36,777 nucleotides of DNA from Pseudomonadota bacterium. Its GTDB lineage: Bacteria; Myxococcota_A; Bradymonadia; UBA4248. Under the pieces are notes generated by a model. That model saw only the letters and a program-made list of their open reading frames with translations, was not told the DNA's origin and ran no database searches. How positions within the stretch are numbered: the stretch's first letter is position 1; each line of letters begins with the position of its first letter. Shown here piece after piece: positions 7,483-16,356 of this stretch. Location of the stretch: the NCBI GenBank assembly GCA_017464085.1, contig JAFUEE010000026.1, forward strand, positions 1 through 36,777. Reading direction: 5' to 3'. Made by a program: the position numbers and the translations under genes.

Positions 7483-9303
7483 ATGCTTCAGGACTTAAGA
7501 GATCAGAAGAATTCCTGGCTGATCGTTCTTCTGTTTGGCATCATCATTATTGTGTTCGTCTTTATGTTCGGTCTTCCGAGCATGGATTCTTCGTGCAAAT
7601 CGAATACGTCGGTCGAGCTGGCAAAAGTCGGCTCGCATGATGTCGGCTATGAGATGCTGCGCAGCATGATTTATCGTTATTATGACGACAATGTGATGAG
7701 CTCGCAGCAGTATCCGGCGCTGGCGAAACAGCTTGTGACGAACATCAGCCTGATCTACCTGCTCGCGGACGAAGCACGCGCGGCAGGGCTGCGCGTGAGC
7801 GACGAGGATCTGCACGATTACATCACGAACTGGGAAGCCGGCAACGCGGATGTCATCCAGCAGCGTTTCCTCAACAATCAGAACCAGTTTTCGTCAAAGA
7901 ATTATGAGGCAGCGCTGAGCCGTCTTTCGATCTCGAAGCGCGATTACGAGAATTACAAGCGCGAAGAGCTTCTCGCGCGGCATTATCTGACGCTTCTCGC
8001 ATCGTCGATCAGCGTGTCTGAAGAGACGCTCTGGCAGAGGTATGCGGAGGCCAACAATTCCGCGACAATCGAGATCGTGAGCCTGACGCCGGGCGCGGTC
8101 GGCGCGACGTTCAAGCCGCTTACGGACGAAGAGGTCGCCGCTTTTGAGGCCGGCAATGCGGCCGAGATCGAGAAGTATTATAACGAGCACCTCGGCAATT
8201 ATACGACGCCTGCCAAGGCAAAACTGCAGCAGGTGACGATCCAGAAGAGCATGGCAAATGTCAAGAATCCCGGTGAAAAGACGTCGAAGACGTTTCTTTC
8301 GGGGGAAAGATTTGCGATCGCGCGCGCGAAAATCATAGACGAGAAGCTCGACTTCAATCAGGCGTTTGTCGATTATGACGAATCGGACGACAAGGATCTC
8401 AAAGGCATGACCGGGCTTGTGGATGTCGAGATCATGGCACCGGAAATCCAGAAGGCGATTGATGGCAAGGCAGTCGGAGAGATTGTCACGGCCGAGCTCA
8501 GCGACCGGTATGTGATAGCGAAAGTTGTCGAACAGGTCGAAAAAGTCGTGACGCCGCTTACCGAAGTGAAGCAGAGCATCGCGCGCCAGATCATGAACGA
8601 CAAGCGCGTCAAGGCTCGCATGGACGAGGTTTCCAACAATATCCTGTCGCTCGCGAAAGGCGGCCAGTCGCTGTCGGATGCGCTCAATGGCAGCCTGTAT
8701 GCGAACGTTCTTGCGGAACAGCCGATGCGTCCCGTGGCGCCTGCGCCCGTTGCCGATACAGCCGATGCGCCTGCGGGTACAGCCGCCGCGCCCGCTGCTG
8801 ATGCTGATGCCGCCGCCGCGCCCGCCGATCCCGTGCTCGAACCTGTCCCGACTGATCAGCTGATCATTCCAGAATCCTCGCGCATCCAGGCGAAGACGCT
8901 CAGCGATATCGCGACAAATTCCGGCTATATCGCCGGACTCGGGATCAGCGACGACCTTGCGCGCGATATCCGCAGCGCGTCCGACAACATGGTCCTGCCG
9001 AAAGTCTATCAGATCGGCGCGGACACAGTCATTGCGCGTGTCGTTTCGAAGAAAGGCGCAGACCGCGCGGCGTTCACGTCCCTGCTTCCGCAGCTTCGCC
9101 AGAGAGCTGTCGATGACAAGATCCTGCAGCTCATCGGCGATCCGGAATCGATCATCGGCATGAACGGTCAGTACGGCATCTGGATCGAGCAGAAAATCAA
9201 TGCGGCGATCGCATCCAAGAAGATCGTGATCGACGAGGATTATTTCCGCAAGGAACAGGCGCGCCGGGACAAAGCCGCCCAGGAACGCGCTGAGAAAAAA
9301 TAG
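7483..9303 (+). CDS. SurA/PpiD-like membrane-anchored periplasmic chaperone
   Basis: The 606-residue product has a short cytosolic N-terminus, one transmembrane segment (about 12-33), a SurA_N-like helical region (about 45-200, with a SSQQYPALAKQLV helix) and a parvulin/PpiC-like segment (about 240-370). An Ala/Pro/Asp-rich linker (about 420-455) precedes a second alpha/beta C-terminal region. This is the architecture of PpiD/SurA-type folding factors for outer-membrane proteins. The parvulin part is divergent, so isomerase activity is uncertain. I chose the ATG at 7483, preceded by GGAG, which places the membrane anchor at the N-terminus; the upstream in-frame start at 7399 overlaps the promoter hairpin. 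Confidence 0.82.
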   Translation: MLQDLRDQKNSWLIVLLFGIIIIVFVFMFGLPSMDSSCKSNTSVELAKVGSHDVGYEMLRSMIYRYYDDNVMSSQQYPALAKQLVTNISLIYLLADEARAAGLRVSDEDLHDYITNWEAGNADVIQQRFLNNQNQFSSKNYEAALSRLSISKRDYENYKREELLARHYLTLLASSISVSEETLWQRYAEANNSATIEIVSLTPGAVGATFKPLTDEEVAAFEAGNAAEIEKYYNEHLGNYTTPAKAKLQQVTIQKSMANVKNPGEKTSKTFLSGERFAIARAKIIDEKLDFNQAFVDYDESDDKDLKGMTGLVDVEIMAPEIQKAIDGKAVGEIVTAELSDRYVIAKVVEQVEKVVTPLTEVKQSIARQIMNDKRVKARMDEVSNNILSLAKGGQSLSDALNGSLYANVLAEQPMRPVAPAPVADTADAPAGTAAAPAADADAAAAPADPVLEPVPTDQLIIPESSRIQAKTLSDIATNSGYIAGLGISDDLARDIRSASDNMVLPKVYQIGADTVIARVVSKKGADRAAFTSLLPQLRQRAVDDKILQLIGDPESIIGMNGQYGIWIEQKINAAIASKKIVIDEDYFRKEQARRDKAAQERAEKK

Positions 9304-9304
9304 C

Positions 9305-9333
9305 AAAAAAGCGCTGACAATGTCGGCGTTTTT
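9305..9333. terminator. Terminator after the SurA/PpiD-like gene
   Basis: An A tract, an imperfect GCGCTGAC/GTCGGCG stem with loop AAT, and TTTTT follow the stop codon by one base. The symmetric A and T tracts would let it work in both directions. Confidence 0.7.
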
Positions 9334-9352
9334 AGTCATATCTGATTGCGCC

Positions 9353-9412
9353 GCCTATGCCCTTGCCGGGCATACGGCTGCGCCGCGTGCCTTTTGCCTT
9401 CGGCAATACGGC
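9353..9412 (-). repeat. Paired bulged-hairpin intergenic repeat, copy 3 (reverse)
   Basis: Both hairpins are the reverse complement form, with the bulge seen as C. The first (9353-9378) has GCC/GGC, TATGCCC/GGGCATA and the bulged C at 9375. The second (9389-9412) has GCC/GGC, TTTTGCC/GGCAATA with one mismatch, loop TTC and the bulged C at 9409. Confidence 0.75.
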
Positions 9413-9447
9413 CCGCGATTTTTGTCTTTTGTTCCAAAGGTTCAGAT

Positions 9448-11493
9448 ATGACCAAAATTCATGTGCTCTCGCAGGCGCTTTCGAATCAGATCGCAGCCGG
9501 GGAGGTTTTGGAGCGTTCGGCGAGCGCGGTCAAAGAGCTCGTGGAAAATTCGCTGGATGCGGGCGCGACGGCCATCGAGATCGAGATTGATGACGGCGGC
9601 AAGAAGCATCTGATGGTGAGTGACAATGGGTGCGGCATGACGCGGGAGGACGTGCAGCTGTCTATTCTTCGCCATGCGACCTCGAAGATTCATACGTCCT
9701 CGGATCTCGCGTCGATTTCGACGATGGGGTTCAGAGGGGAGGCGCTGGCATCGATGGCGGCTGTTTCCCGGATGACGATCACGACACAGCGGCCGGAGGA
9801 CGAGATGGGGACTTTCTTGCGCGTGGAGGGCACGGAAGTCCTGGAATGCCGCGACACAGCCGCGCCTGCCGGCACGCAGATCGTTCTGGATGATCTGTTT
9901 TTCAACACGCCCGCTCGCCTGAAGTTCCTCAAGACGACGGCGACGGAGGTGCGCCGCGTCTATGAAGTCGTGGAGCAGTTCGGCCTTTCGTGTCCCGAAG
10001 TGAGCTGGAAGCTGACCGTGGACGGCCGCGTCAAGTGCGACTGGCCGAGCCATGGGACGCTGCGCGACAGGGCGCTTGCAGTTTTCGGGCGTTCGCTATA
10101 CGAAAACCTGTTCCCGATCGAGCACACGGTTGTCGGCGATATCGTCGTGGAAGGCCTGTTCTGCTCTCCGGAATATACGTCGACGGGGACCGGGCGCCTG
10201 TATACCTATGTCAACCGCCGAATTGTGAAGGACAAGACGATTAATTCGGCGATCAGTCAGTCGTACCGGGAATTTTTGCACGGCAAGCAGCCGTGTGTGG
10301 TGCTGTTTTTGACGATTCCGCTCGATTTTGTGGACGTGAACGTGCATCCGACAAAACACGAGGTGCGCTTCAAGGATCAGGAAGCCGTGTTTCGGACGGT
10401 TTATCGCGCGCTGCGCCATTCGCTCGAAAAGACGCCGTGGATCCGTAGCACCAGTGAGACGCTGACGTCATCCGTGCCGCTGACGGCGGCGAAGTATTTT
10501 GAAATGCTGCCGGATGCGGCATTTCGCACGCCCGAAGACAACCTGCATCGCGATTTCGGCCTGGCGCCGCAATACCCCGGCCCCGAGCGCAAGCCAGTCG
10601 CGGAAGATGCGGGCGATGCGGATGCAGCCGGGCAGCCCGATGCCAGCGCTTCACGTGCGCCGTGTTCTGCGCCATTTTGTGACAGCGCGCTCACTGTTTT
10701 TGACGGGGATACGTCTCCGGCCATGTCCTCAGGCCGTTTTGAATGCGCAGCGCCAGGGGAAGCTTTGAATGGTGGCAGCGCGGCGCAGCCTGCGCCTGCG
10801 TGGATGCTGCAGGCGGTGCGTCCGGCGCAGCCTGAGCCTGAGCAGAAGCAGCTTCCGCTCGGCGATTCTGTTGTCCGTCAGGGATATTTTTCGAATTTGC
10901 GGTATATCGGCCAGCATGCGCTGACCTATCTGATCTGCTCGGACGGTGATTCGCTCGTGATCATTGACCAGCATGCGGCGCACGAGCGGATCAATTATGA
11001 GCGTCTTCGCGATGTGAGCAATGAGATTTTGCCGAAGTCGTCGCAGCACCTTTTGTTTCCGATACTGCTCCAGCTCGACACACGGCTTTCGGATGTGCTT
11101 GAAGAGTATGCAGATTTTTTCGAGAAGCTTGGTTTTCAGATCGATGCGATTGGCGATCATTCGCATGCGATACGGTCTGTGCCGGATTGTCTGAAAGGAT
11201 ATGACTATGCGGCGATGATTCGCGAAGCGCTGACGGATCTCGCGGAGACCGGTCGATCGATGCAGATCGAGCAGATACGCGATGACGTGATTGCGACGAT
11301 GGCATGCCACCGTTCGATACGTTCGGGTTACAAGATGAGTCCGGAGGAAGTGCGCGAGCTTTTCCGGCAGATGGACGCGACGGCCTTTCGTTCGAACTGT
11401 CCGCACGGTCGGCCTGTTCATTTCGTATGTTCGGCGTCCGAGCTTGAAAAGCGCTTTCTTCGTGTGGGATATCGAGGCCTCGGTGATGTGTGA
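9448..11493 (+). CDS. mutL: DNA mismatch repair protein MutL (endonuclease type)
   Basis: MutL couples mismatch recognition by MutS to strand incision. The 681-residue product has the GHKL ATPase motifs ENSLDAG (about 33-39), DNGCGM (about 59-64) and GFRGEAL (about 94-100). A low-complexity linker (about 340-480) precedes the C-terminal dimerisation domain. This domain contains DQHAAHERINYE (about 507), an exact match to the endonuclease metal-binding motif DQHA-x2-E-x4-E, and CPHGRP near 651. It should therefore nick DNA itself, as in bacteria without MutH. The ATG at 9448 is preferred over the in-frame 9346 start, which lies inside the repeat pair. Confidence 0.95.
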   Translation: MTKIHVLSQALSNQIAAGEVLERSASAVKELVENSLDAGATAIEIEIDDGGKKHLMVSDNGCGMTREDVQLSILRHATSKIHTSSDLASISTMGFRGEALASMAAVSRMTITTQRPEDEMGTFLRVEGTEVLECRDTAAPAGTQIVLDDLFFNTPARLKFLKTTATEVRRVYEVVEQFGLSCPEVSWKLTVDGRVKCDWPSHGTLRDRALAVFGRSLYENLFPIEHTVVGDIVVEGLFCSPEYTSTGTGRLYTYVNRRIVKDKTINSAISQSYREFLHGKQPCVVLFLTIPLDFVDVNVHPTKHEVRFKDQEAVFRTVYRALRHSLEKTPWIRSTSETLTSSVPLTAAKYFEMLPDAAFRTPEDNLHRDFGLAPQYPGPERKPVAEDAGDADAAGQPDASASRAPCSAPFCDSALTVFDGDTSPAMSSGRFECAAPGEALNGGSAAQPAPAWMLQAVRPAQPEPEQKQLPLGDSVVRQGYFSNLRYIGQHALTYLICSDGDSLVIIDQHAAHERINYERLRDVSNEILPKSSQHLLFPILLQLDTRLSDVLEEYADFFEKLGFQIDAIGDHSHAIRSVPDCLKGYDYAAMIREALTDLAETGRSMQIEQIRDDVIATMACHRSIRSGYKMSPEEVRELFRQMDATAFRSNCPHGRPVHFVCSASELEKRFLRVGYRGLGDV

Positions 11494-11735
11494 ATCGGGT
11501 GATCGTGTGTGCCCATGTAGGTATAATTTAGGAGAATGGCGGCATAAAAGAATAAAAGTTGAGGAAATAAGGAGAAATAAGAATTACAATCGCGAAGTGA
11601 TGTGTTAAGATAAAATCTGTAGAGTGTTATAGCTTTGCTTTTGAACGCAGATCATGGAGGAGAGAGCGAGGCTAGGGATCATGAAATGATCTATGTTTCA
11701 AAGACGAACCCAAGGGGCAGCTAAGGAGAGATGGC
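11494..11735 (+). promoter_or_regulatory. Intergenic leader of the injection-system genes
   Basis: This 242-base gap contains a consensus -10 box TATAAT (11522-11527) without a good -35, and several purine-rich AGGAG stretches. A direct Shine-Dalgarno AAGGAG (11723-11728) precedes the ATG at 11736. Composition is more AT-rich than the flanking genes. It probably drives the zinc-ribbon, gp25 and baseplate genes. Confidence 0.4.
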
Positions 11736-11927
11736 ATGTCAGAGTGTGATTACGATGAGCTTTCGGTGTGGCAGGACGTTCTAGATGAAGTCATGAGTGG
11801 TCATGTAGATGGCTTAGTCTGCCCATTTTGCGAAAAGAAAGCGATAGAGGTGGACACAGAAGGGGCATCGATCAGCATCAAGTGTACAGAATGCGGGCGT
11901 TGGATCGAGGGTCAGAATTCCTATTGA
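11736..11927 (+). CDS. Small zinc-ribbon protein at the head of the injection-system genes
   Basis: The 63-residue product is acidic at its N-terminus and has two CxxC knuckles, CPFC (about 29-32) and CTEC (about 51-54), which should bind one zinc ion as a ribbon. No family was recognised. It lies 19 bases upstream of the gp25-like gene, in the same direction, with AAGGAG ahead of its ATG, so it is probably the first gene of the operon. A regulatory, adaptor or cargo role is possible; nothing in the sequence decides between them. Confidence 0.65.
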   Translation: MSECDYDELSVWQDVLDEVMSGHVDGLVCPFCEKKAIEVDTEGASISIKCTECGRWIEGQNSY

Positions 11928-11946
11928 TAACTGAGGGACTGAAGCG

Positions 11947-12351
11947 ATGTTAAACAGTAAGATCATAGGGAGCGGATTTTCGTTTCCGATGCAGATTGAT
12001 GCGTTGGGCGGTACAGAGCTGAGTTCAGACAATGAAAACATCCGCCAGAACATGATGCTGATATTGGGGACGGCTCCTGGAGAGCGAATGTGCCGGCCGA
12101 CATTTGGCTGTGCGATTCATGATATATTGTTTGAGCCGAACACGTTGGTGACGGCAGCCAAGATCGAGTATGAGGTGAAGAAGTCGCTTCTGGAATTCGA
12201 GCCAAGGATTTCGGATTTGGAAGTGCATGCGGCGCCGGATGATTCAGAGGTGAGCCGAATGAATGTGACGATCTCGTACACGATTCGTAAGACGAATACG
12301 AAAGCGAATCTTGTTTATCCGTTTTATCTTCGCAAAGAGGGAGAAGTATGA
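11947..12351 (+). CDS. GPW/gp25-family baseplate protein
   Basis: gp25/GPW proteins form part of the inner baseplate wedge of contractile tails and start sheath assembly. The 134-residue product has the family's typical length and features: IRQNMMLILGTAPGERMCRPTFG, an ILF helix, and a C-terminal YTI-R strand region. The conserved GER-xP-x-FG motif is intact (about residues 45-54). Its stop codon overlaps the start of the J-like gene (ATGA), showing translational coupling within the operon. Confidence 0.9.
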   Translation: MLNSKIIGSGFSFPMQIDALGGTELSSDNENIRQNMMLILGTAPGERMCRPTFGCAIHDILFEPNTLVTAAKIEYEVKKSLLEFEPRISDLEVHAAPDDSEVSRMNVTISYTIRKTNTKANLVYPFYLRKEGEV

Positions 12352-15300
12352 TTCCATTACCGAAACTGGACGACCGCAAATGGGAAGATCTCGTCCGCGA
12401 GGCTGTAGAGCTGATACCGAAGTACTGCCCGGAATGGACAAACCACAACGCGGCAGATCCCGGCATTACGCTTTTAGAGCTGTTTGCATGGCTGATCGAA
12501 GTTCTCCTGTATCGTCTGAATCGCGTTGGTGACAAGAACTATCTGGCATTTTTGAATTTGATGGGCATAGACCTTCAGCCGCCGCAGCCGTCGCGCGTGC
12601 AGCTGACGTTCAGCCTTGTTTCTGGTGCGCGCAATTATCAGGTTGTTCCGGCCGGAACGAGTGTTGCGACGAACTATAAGAATGATGAGCCGCCAGTCGT
12701 ATTTGAGACGCTTCGCGACCTTGTGGTGCTTCCGACGTCGATTGTGCGATGTTTTTCGCAGTTTCATGATATTTATGCGGACAACACGCCGTATATTTAT
12801 GGGCGTCCTGGCCAGTCGTTTGAAGTGTTCATGGGCTGCCAGCGTATCGAGCGCTATCTGTATTTTATGGACAGCCGTCTCGAGGTGCTCAGCGAGGAAG
12901 CGCTTCTGATCATCGGGGCGGAGACGCCGAACAGTCCGGACAGCGATTTCCCGACGCTTTGCGAATGGGAATACTGGAACGGCCATCGCTGGCGCGAGCT
13001 TGAGGCATCGACACAGGAACTGCCGATCGGCTGGGTGGCTTTCAAGGGCGTGGACGGCATGGAAGAGACGGTCGTCAACGACGTGAAAGGCCTTTGGATT
13101 CGCGCGCATCTCGTGAACGTGCCGCAGAGCACGGACATGACGTGTCTTGAGCGTTTGAAGATGCGCATCGAGATTCTCGGGGAGGGTATTCTTCCCGACA
13201 GCGCGCTTGTGCAGACGCCTTCGGACGATTTCGTGCCGGTGGATATGTCCAAGAGTTTCTTCCCGTTCCACAAGGAACCGGCCGTGGACAGCGCATTCTA
13301 TATCGGGAACAACGAGCTTTTTGGTCATGAGAATGCGCGCATCAGGATTGATTTCGAGCTCGCTGACGGCATTGCGGTGACGGGCATGAATCCTTCGACA
13401 GACCTTCAGGTCGTGTGGGAATATTATGATGGCCGTCAGTGGCAGAAGATCGGCATGGTCAATCCGAAAGGTGTCGAGGATTCGCTCAAGGGTATCGATT
13501 TCGATGATTCGACCTATTGTTTCACGCGCAATGGCACGGTGAGCTTTACGGTGCCCGAGGACATGTCGAAAGTCGAGGTTTCCGATCAGGAAGCGTATTT
13601 CGTTCGCGCGCGCATCGTGAAAGGCGATTACGGCGTTCCGGGCATGTATATGCTCGATGGCGACAAGTGGGCATGGTTTGACGAACGTCCGCTGCGTCCG
13701 CCTCAAATGAAGACGGTCCGCCTGAAGTATGAAGAAGCGAGCCAGACGCCGCAGCTGGTCCTGACGTATAACGATTTCCGTTATGACGATGTCACGACGC
13801 CGCTTTCGGAAGATCTTTCGACGACGCAGGTGTTCGAGCCGATACCGGATGAGAATCCGGCGATGTATTTCGGCATGAACGGTCCGTTCCCGAATGAGCG
13901 CGTCAGCGTGTATGTCCATGTCCTGACGAAGACGAGCGCGAGCATCGAGCGCAGCCGTGAGGATGCGAAGTTCCTGCGCAACTACTACCGGAAGATGGAA
14001 GAGGAGTATTACGGGAACAAGAAGCTTGTCTGGGAGTACTGGAACGGCCGCGAATGGGCGGACCTGAATGTTTCAGATGAGACGCGCGCCTTCACGGAGA
14101 GCGGTTACCTTGAGTTCATCGGCCCGAAAGATATGGACGTGACGCGCAAGTTCGGGGAGAATCTGTACTGGGTCAGGGTTCGTCTCGAAATGGGCGGCTA
14201 TGAGGAACTTCCGCGAATCGATCATATTCTTTTCAACACGGTCGAGGCGGTCAACCGCCGCACGATTAATTTTGAGATTCTTGGCACAGGTCGTGGCACG
14301 CCGAATCAGGTGTTCAAGTTCCTGAATACGCCTGTGCTCGAAGACGAGGAGATCTGGGTGCGCGAGAAGGAGCGTCCGCGTGACGAGGAAGTCGAGGCGC
14401 TCAAGTCGCAGTATGGTGAAAAGCCGTTTATGTATGAGGACACGCGTCTTGGCGGCTGGTGGGTGCGCTGGGAGAACGTGGACAGTTTCTTCCTCTCGGA
14501 TGAGCGGAGCCGTCACTATCGCCTGGATCGTCTGACCGGCCGTGTTCAGTTCGGCGACGGGAAGCGCGGCATGATGGTGCCGCTTCTCGACCAGAACGTC
14601 CGCACGAGCCATTACTGCATCGGCGGCGGCGTGAGGGGCAATATCGGCGTCAATCAGGCGACGACGATTCGTCAGGCGATTGCTTATATCGATGGCGTGA
14701 CGAATCATTATCCGGCAGCCGGCGGCAGCGATGTCGAATCTGTTGAGGCCGTCAAACAGCGCGGGCCCTATGTGATCAAGAGCCGTTATCGCGCAGTGAC
14801 GCAGGAAGATTTCGAAGTGCTTTCGTTGCAGAGCTCGAATGCGATTGCACGTACATGCTGCTTGCCTGCGACAGACCGCGAAGGCGCGGTGTGCATCATT
14901 GTCGTGCCGAAATTCGATCAGGACAAGGAAGAGTATAACAAGAAGCTTGTCCCGACAGCAGAGCTTCTTCGCCGAGTCAAGGCATATCTCGACGAGCGCC
15001 GTCTCGTGACGGTCCGGGTGAATGTGGAACGTCCGCAGTACACGGAGATCAGCGTGTATATGGAGATTATCCGCACTTCGACAGGCGCGAGTGACCGCCT
15101 CAAACGCGATATCAACCGCGCGCTCAGGCGTTTCCTGCATCCGATCGTCGGCGGACGCGACGGGCATGGCTGGAAATTCGGCCGCAGCGTCCTCAAGGTC
15201 GATCTCTATCACATTGTTGAGGAAGTCGATGGCGTTGAGTTTGTAGACAAGCTCCAGATTCTCGATGAGGACCGCGGAATTTTTGTCGATCAGATCAAGC

Positions 15301-15371
15301 TCAGTCCGAAGGGGCTTCCGTTCCTCGTTAACGTCGACATCACGGAAAAGACGCGCGAGCGCGTCTTATAA
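12348..15371 (+). CDS. J-like baseplate assembly protein of a contractile injection system
   Basis: This 1007-residue protein resembles the large 'putative baseplate assembly protein' family of extracellular contractile injection systems (Afp11-like). The N-terminus, PLPKLDDRKWEDLVREA and DPGITLLELFAWLIE (about 5-65), is the family hallmark. The middle has repeated beta-rich WEYW-NG-W modules (about 205, 355 and 563). The C-terminal third (about 770-1000) is baseplate-J-like, with YRAVTQEDFEVL and a LHPIVGG-DG-GWKFGR-V motif near 935. It should form the wedge that links hub to sheath. It overlaps the gp25 gene by 4 bases and is followed 18 bases later by tail protein I. Confidence 0.88.
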   Translation: MIPLPKLDDRKWEDLVREAVELIPKYCPEWTNHNAADPGITLLELFAWLIEVLLYRLNRVGDKNYLAFLNLMGIDLQPPQPSRVQLTFSLVSGARNYQVVPAGTSVATNYKNDEPPVVFETLRDLVVLPTSIVRCFSQFHDIYADNTPYIYGRPGQSFEVFMGCQRIERYLYFMDSRLEVLSEEALLIIGAETPNSPDSDFPTLCEWEYWNGHRWRELEASTQELPIGWVAFKGVDGMEETVVNDVKGLWIRAHLVNVPQSTDMTCLERLKMRIEILGEGILPDSALVQTPSDDFVPVDMSKSFFPFHKEPAVDSAFYIGNNELFGHENARIRIDFELADGIAVTGMNPSTDLQVVWEYYDGRQWQKIGMVNPKGVEDSLKGIDFDDSTYCFTRNGTVSFTVPEDMSKVEVSDQEAYFVRARIVKGDYGVPGMYMLDGDKWAWFDERPLRPPQMKTVRLKYEEASQTPQLVLTYNDFRYDDVTTPLSEDLSTTQVFEPIPDENPAMYFGMNGPFPNERVSVYVHVLTKTSASIERSREDAKFLRNYYRKMEEEYYGNKKLVWEYWNGREWADLNVSDETRAFTESGYLEFIGPKDMDVTRKFGENLYWVRVRLEMGGYEELPRIDHILFNTVEAVNRRTINFEILGTGRGTPNQVFKFLNTPVLEDEEIWVREKERPRDEEVEALKSQYGEKPFMYEDTRLGGWWVRWENVDSFFLSDERSRHYRLDRLTGRVQFGDGKRGMMVPLLDQNVRTSHYCIGGGVRGNIGVNQATTIRQAIAYIDGVTNHYPAAGGSDVESVEAVKQRGPYVIKSRYRAVTQEDFEVLSLQSSNAIARTCCLPATDREGAVCIIVVPKFDQDKEEYNKKLVPTAELLRRVKAYLDERRLVTVRVNVERPQYTEISVYMEIIRTSTGASDRLKRDINRALRRFLHPIVGGRDGHGWKFGRSVLKVDLYHIVEEVDGVEFVDKLQILDEDRGIFVDQIKLSPKGLPFLVNVDITEKTRERVL

Positions 15372-15389
15372 TTGGCCTAAGGAGAAGCC

Positions 15390-16283
15390 ATGCGGGTACA
15401 GACCAAAAGAAAACTGAGTGTTCCCGATCTCGAAGGGCTGTCGGCAGAGAACGCGTCTGTTTATCTCGAGCTCAACGGATTTCCTAAACCGGATATCATG
15501 TATGAGGAGAGCGATGTGCGTGCGATGACCGTGCTGCATCAGGATCCTCAGAAAGGCCAGATCGTGGATGCGGATACGATCGTGACGATTTATGTGTCCC
15601 AGAGTTCATTCTGCGACCTGCTTCCCGGTATCTACCGCACGTCGATCTATGAGGGTCACACGCATCTTCGCGACTATCTTTGGATTTTCCGTCACATGTT
15701 CGACAGCGTGTCGATGGAAGTCGACAATATCCCGAAGATGTTCGATCCGTATGAGACGCCGGCGAGATTTCTGCCCTGGCTCGCGAGCTGGATCGGATTC
15801 GTTCTCGATGAGGATTGGCCGGAAGGCAAAAAGCGCTATCTGCTTCGCCGCGCGCTTGAGTATTATCGAATACGCGGCACAGTGAAAGGCCTGAAGCTCT
15901 TCCTGTCGATTTTTGTGGGCGTGGAGCCCGAGATTATCGAGAATGCGTGGCCGTTCAACGGCTTCCAGATCGGAGTTCACTCGACGATGGATTTTGACAC
16001 GATCATTTTCCCGGTCGTGAATCTTTCCCATTGTTTTATCGTGGACATCCCTCTTGAGCCGGAAGAAGTGTCCGAATATACGATTGTGAAAATTCACGAC
16101 ATCATTCGAGCGGAAAAGCCTGCGCACACGATGTATTACCTTCGTTTCAAGGGCAAAAAGGTCGCGCTTTCGGAATTCCAGCTGCTCGTCGGCGACGAGG
16201 AACAGAGCTACGTCATCGGTTCCGGAGAGGAAATCGTGGAGCTTGGCGAAACGGAAGTCGAACGGCTGCCGGGTGAGGAATAA
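15390..16283 (+). CDS. Tail protein I with an N-terminal PASTA domain
   Basis: The 297-residue product joins two parts. Residues about 9-71 match a PASTA domain: VPDLEGLSAENA, then DPQKG and a closing TIVTIYVS strand. PASTA domains normally bind peptidoglycan fragments in penicillin-binding proteins and Ser/Thr kinases. Residues about 75-240 match phage-tail protein I of contractile tails, with LPGIYR, YLWIFRHMFDSVSMEVDNIP, FLPWLASWIG and RRALEYYRIRGTVKGL. Tail protein I connects the baseplate wedge to fibres. The start ATG has AAGGAG at 15379-15384. The fusion suggests an envelope-anchoring or wall-sensing role, which is inference. Confidence 0.82.
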   Translation: MRVQTKRKLSVPDLEGLSAENASVYLELNGFPKPDIMYEESDVRAMTVLHQDPQKGQIVDADTIVTIYVSQSSFCDLLPGIYRTSIYEGHTHLRDYLWIFRHMFDSVSMEVDNIPKMFDPYETPARFLPWLASWIGFVLDEDWPEGKKRYLLRRALEYYRIRGTVKGLKLFLSIFVGVEPEIIENAWPFNGFQIGVHSTMDFDTIIFPVVNLSHCFIVDIPLEPEEVSEYTIVKIHDIIRAEKPAHTMYYLRFKGKKVALSEFQLLVGDEEQSYVIGSGEEIVELGETEVERLPGEE

Positions 16284-16356
16284 TCAGTTATTTTTAGCAA
16301 TATAAGGAAACCGACTGGGACGCAGGCGTTTCAGGACTAACGCATCAGGTGGAGAT

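Noticed and set aside
12474..15212. Long antisense reading frames opposite the J-like gene (12474-13919 and 14073-15212)
   Set aside because: The plus strand encodes a clear baseplate protein. The antisense frames are rich in H, R and A with no recognisable motif, as expected for complements of GC-rich codons.
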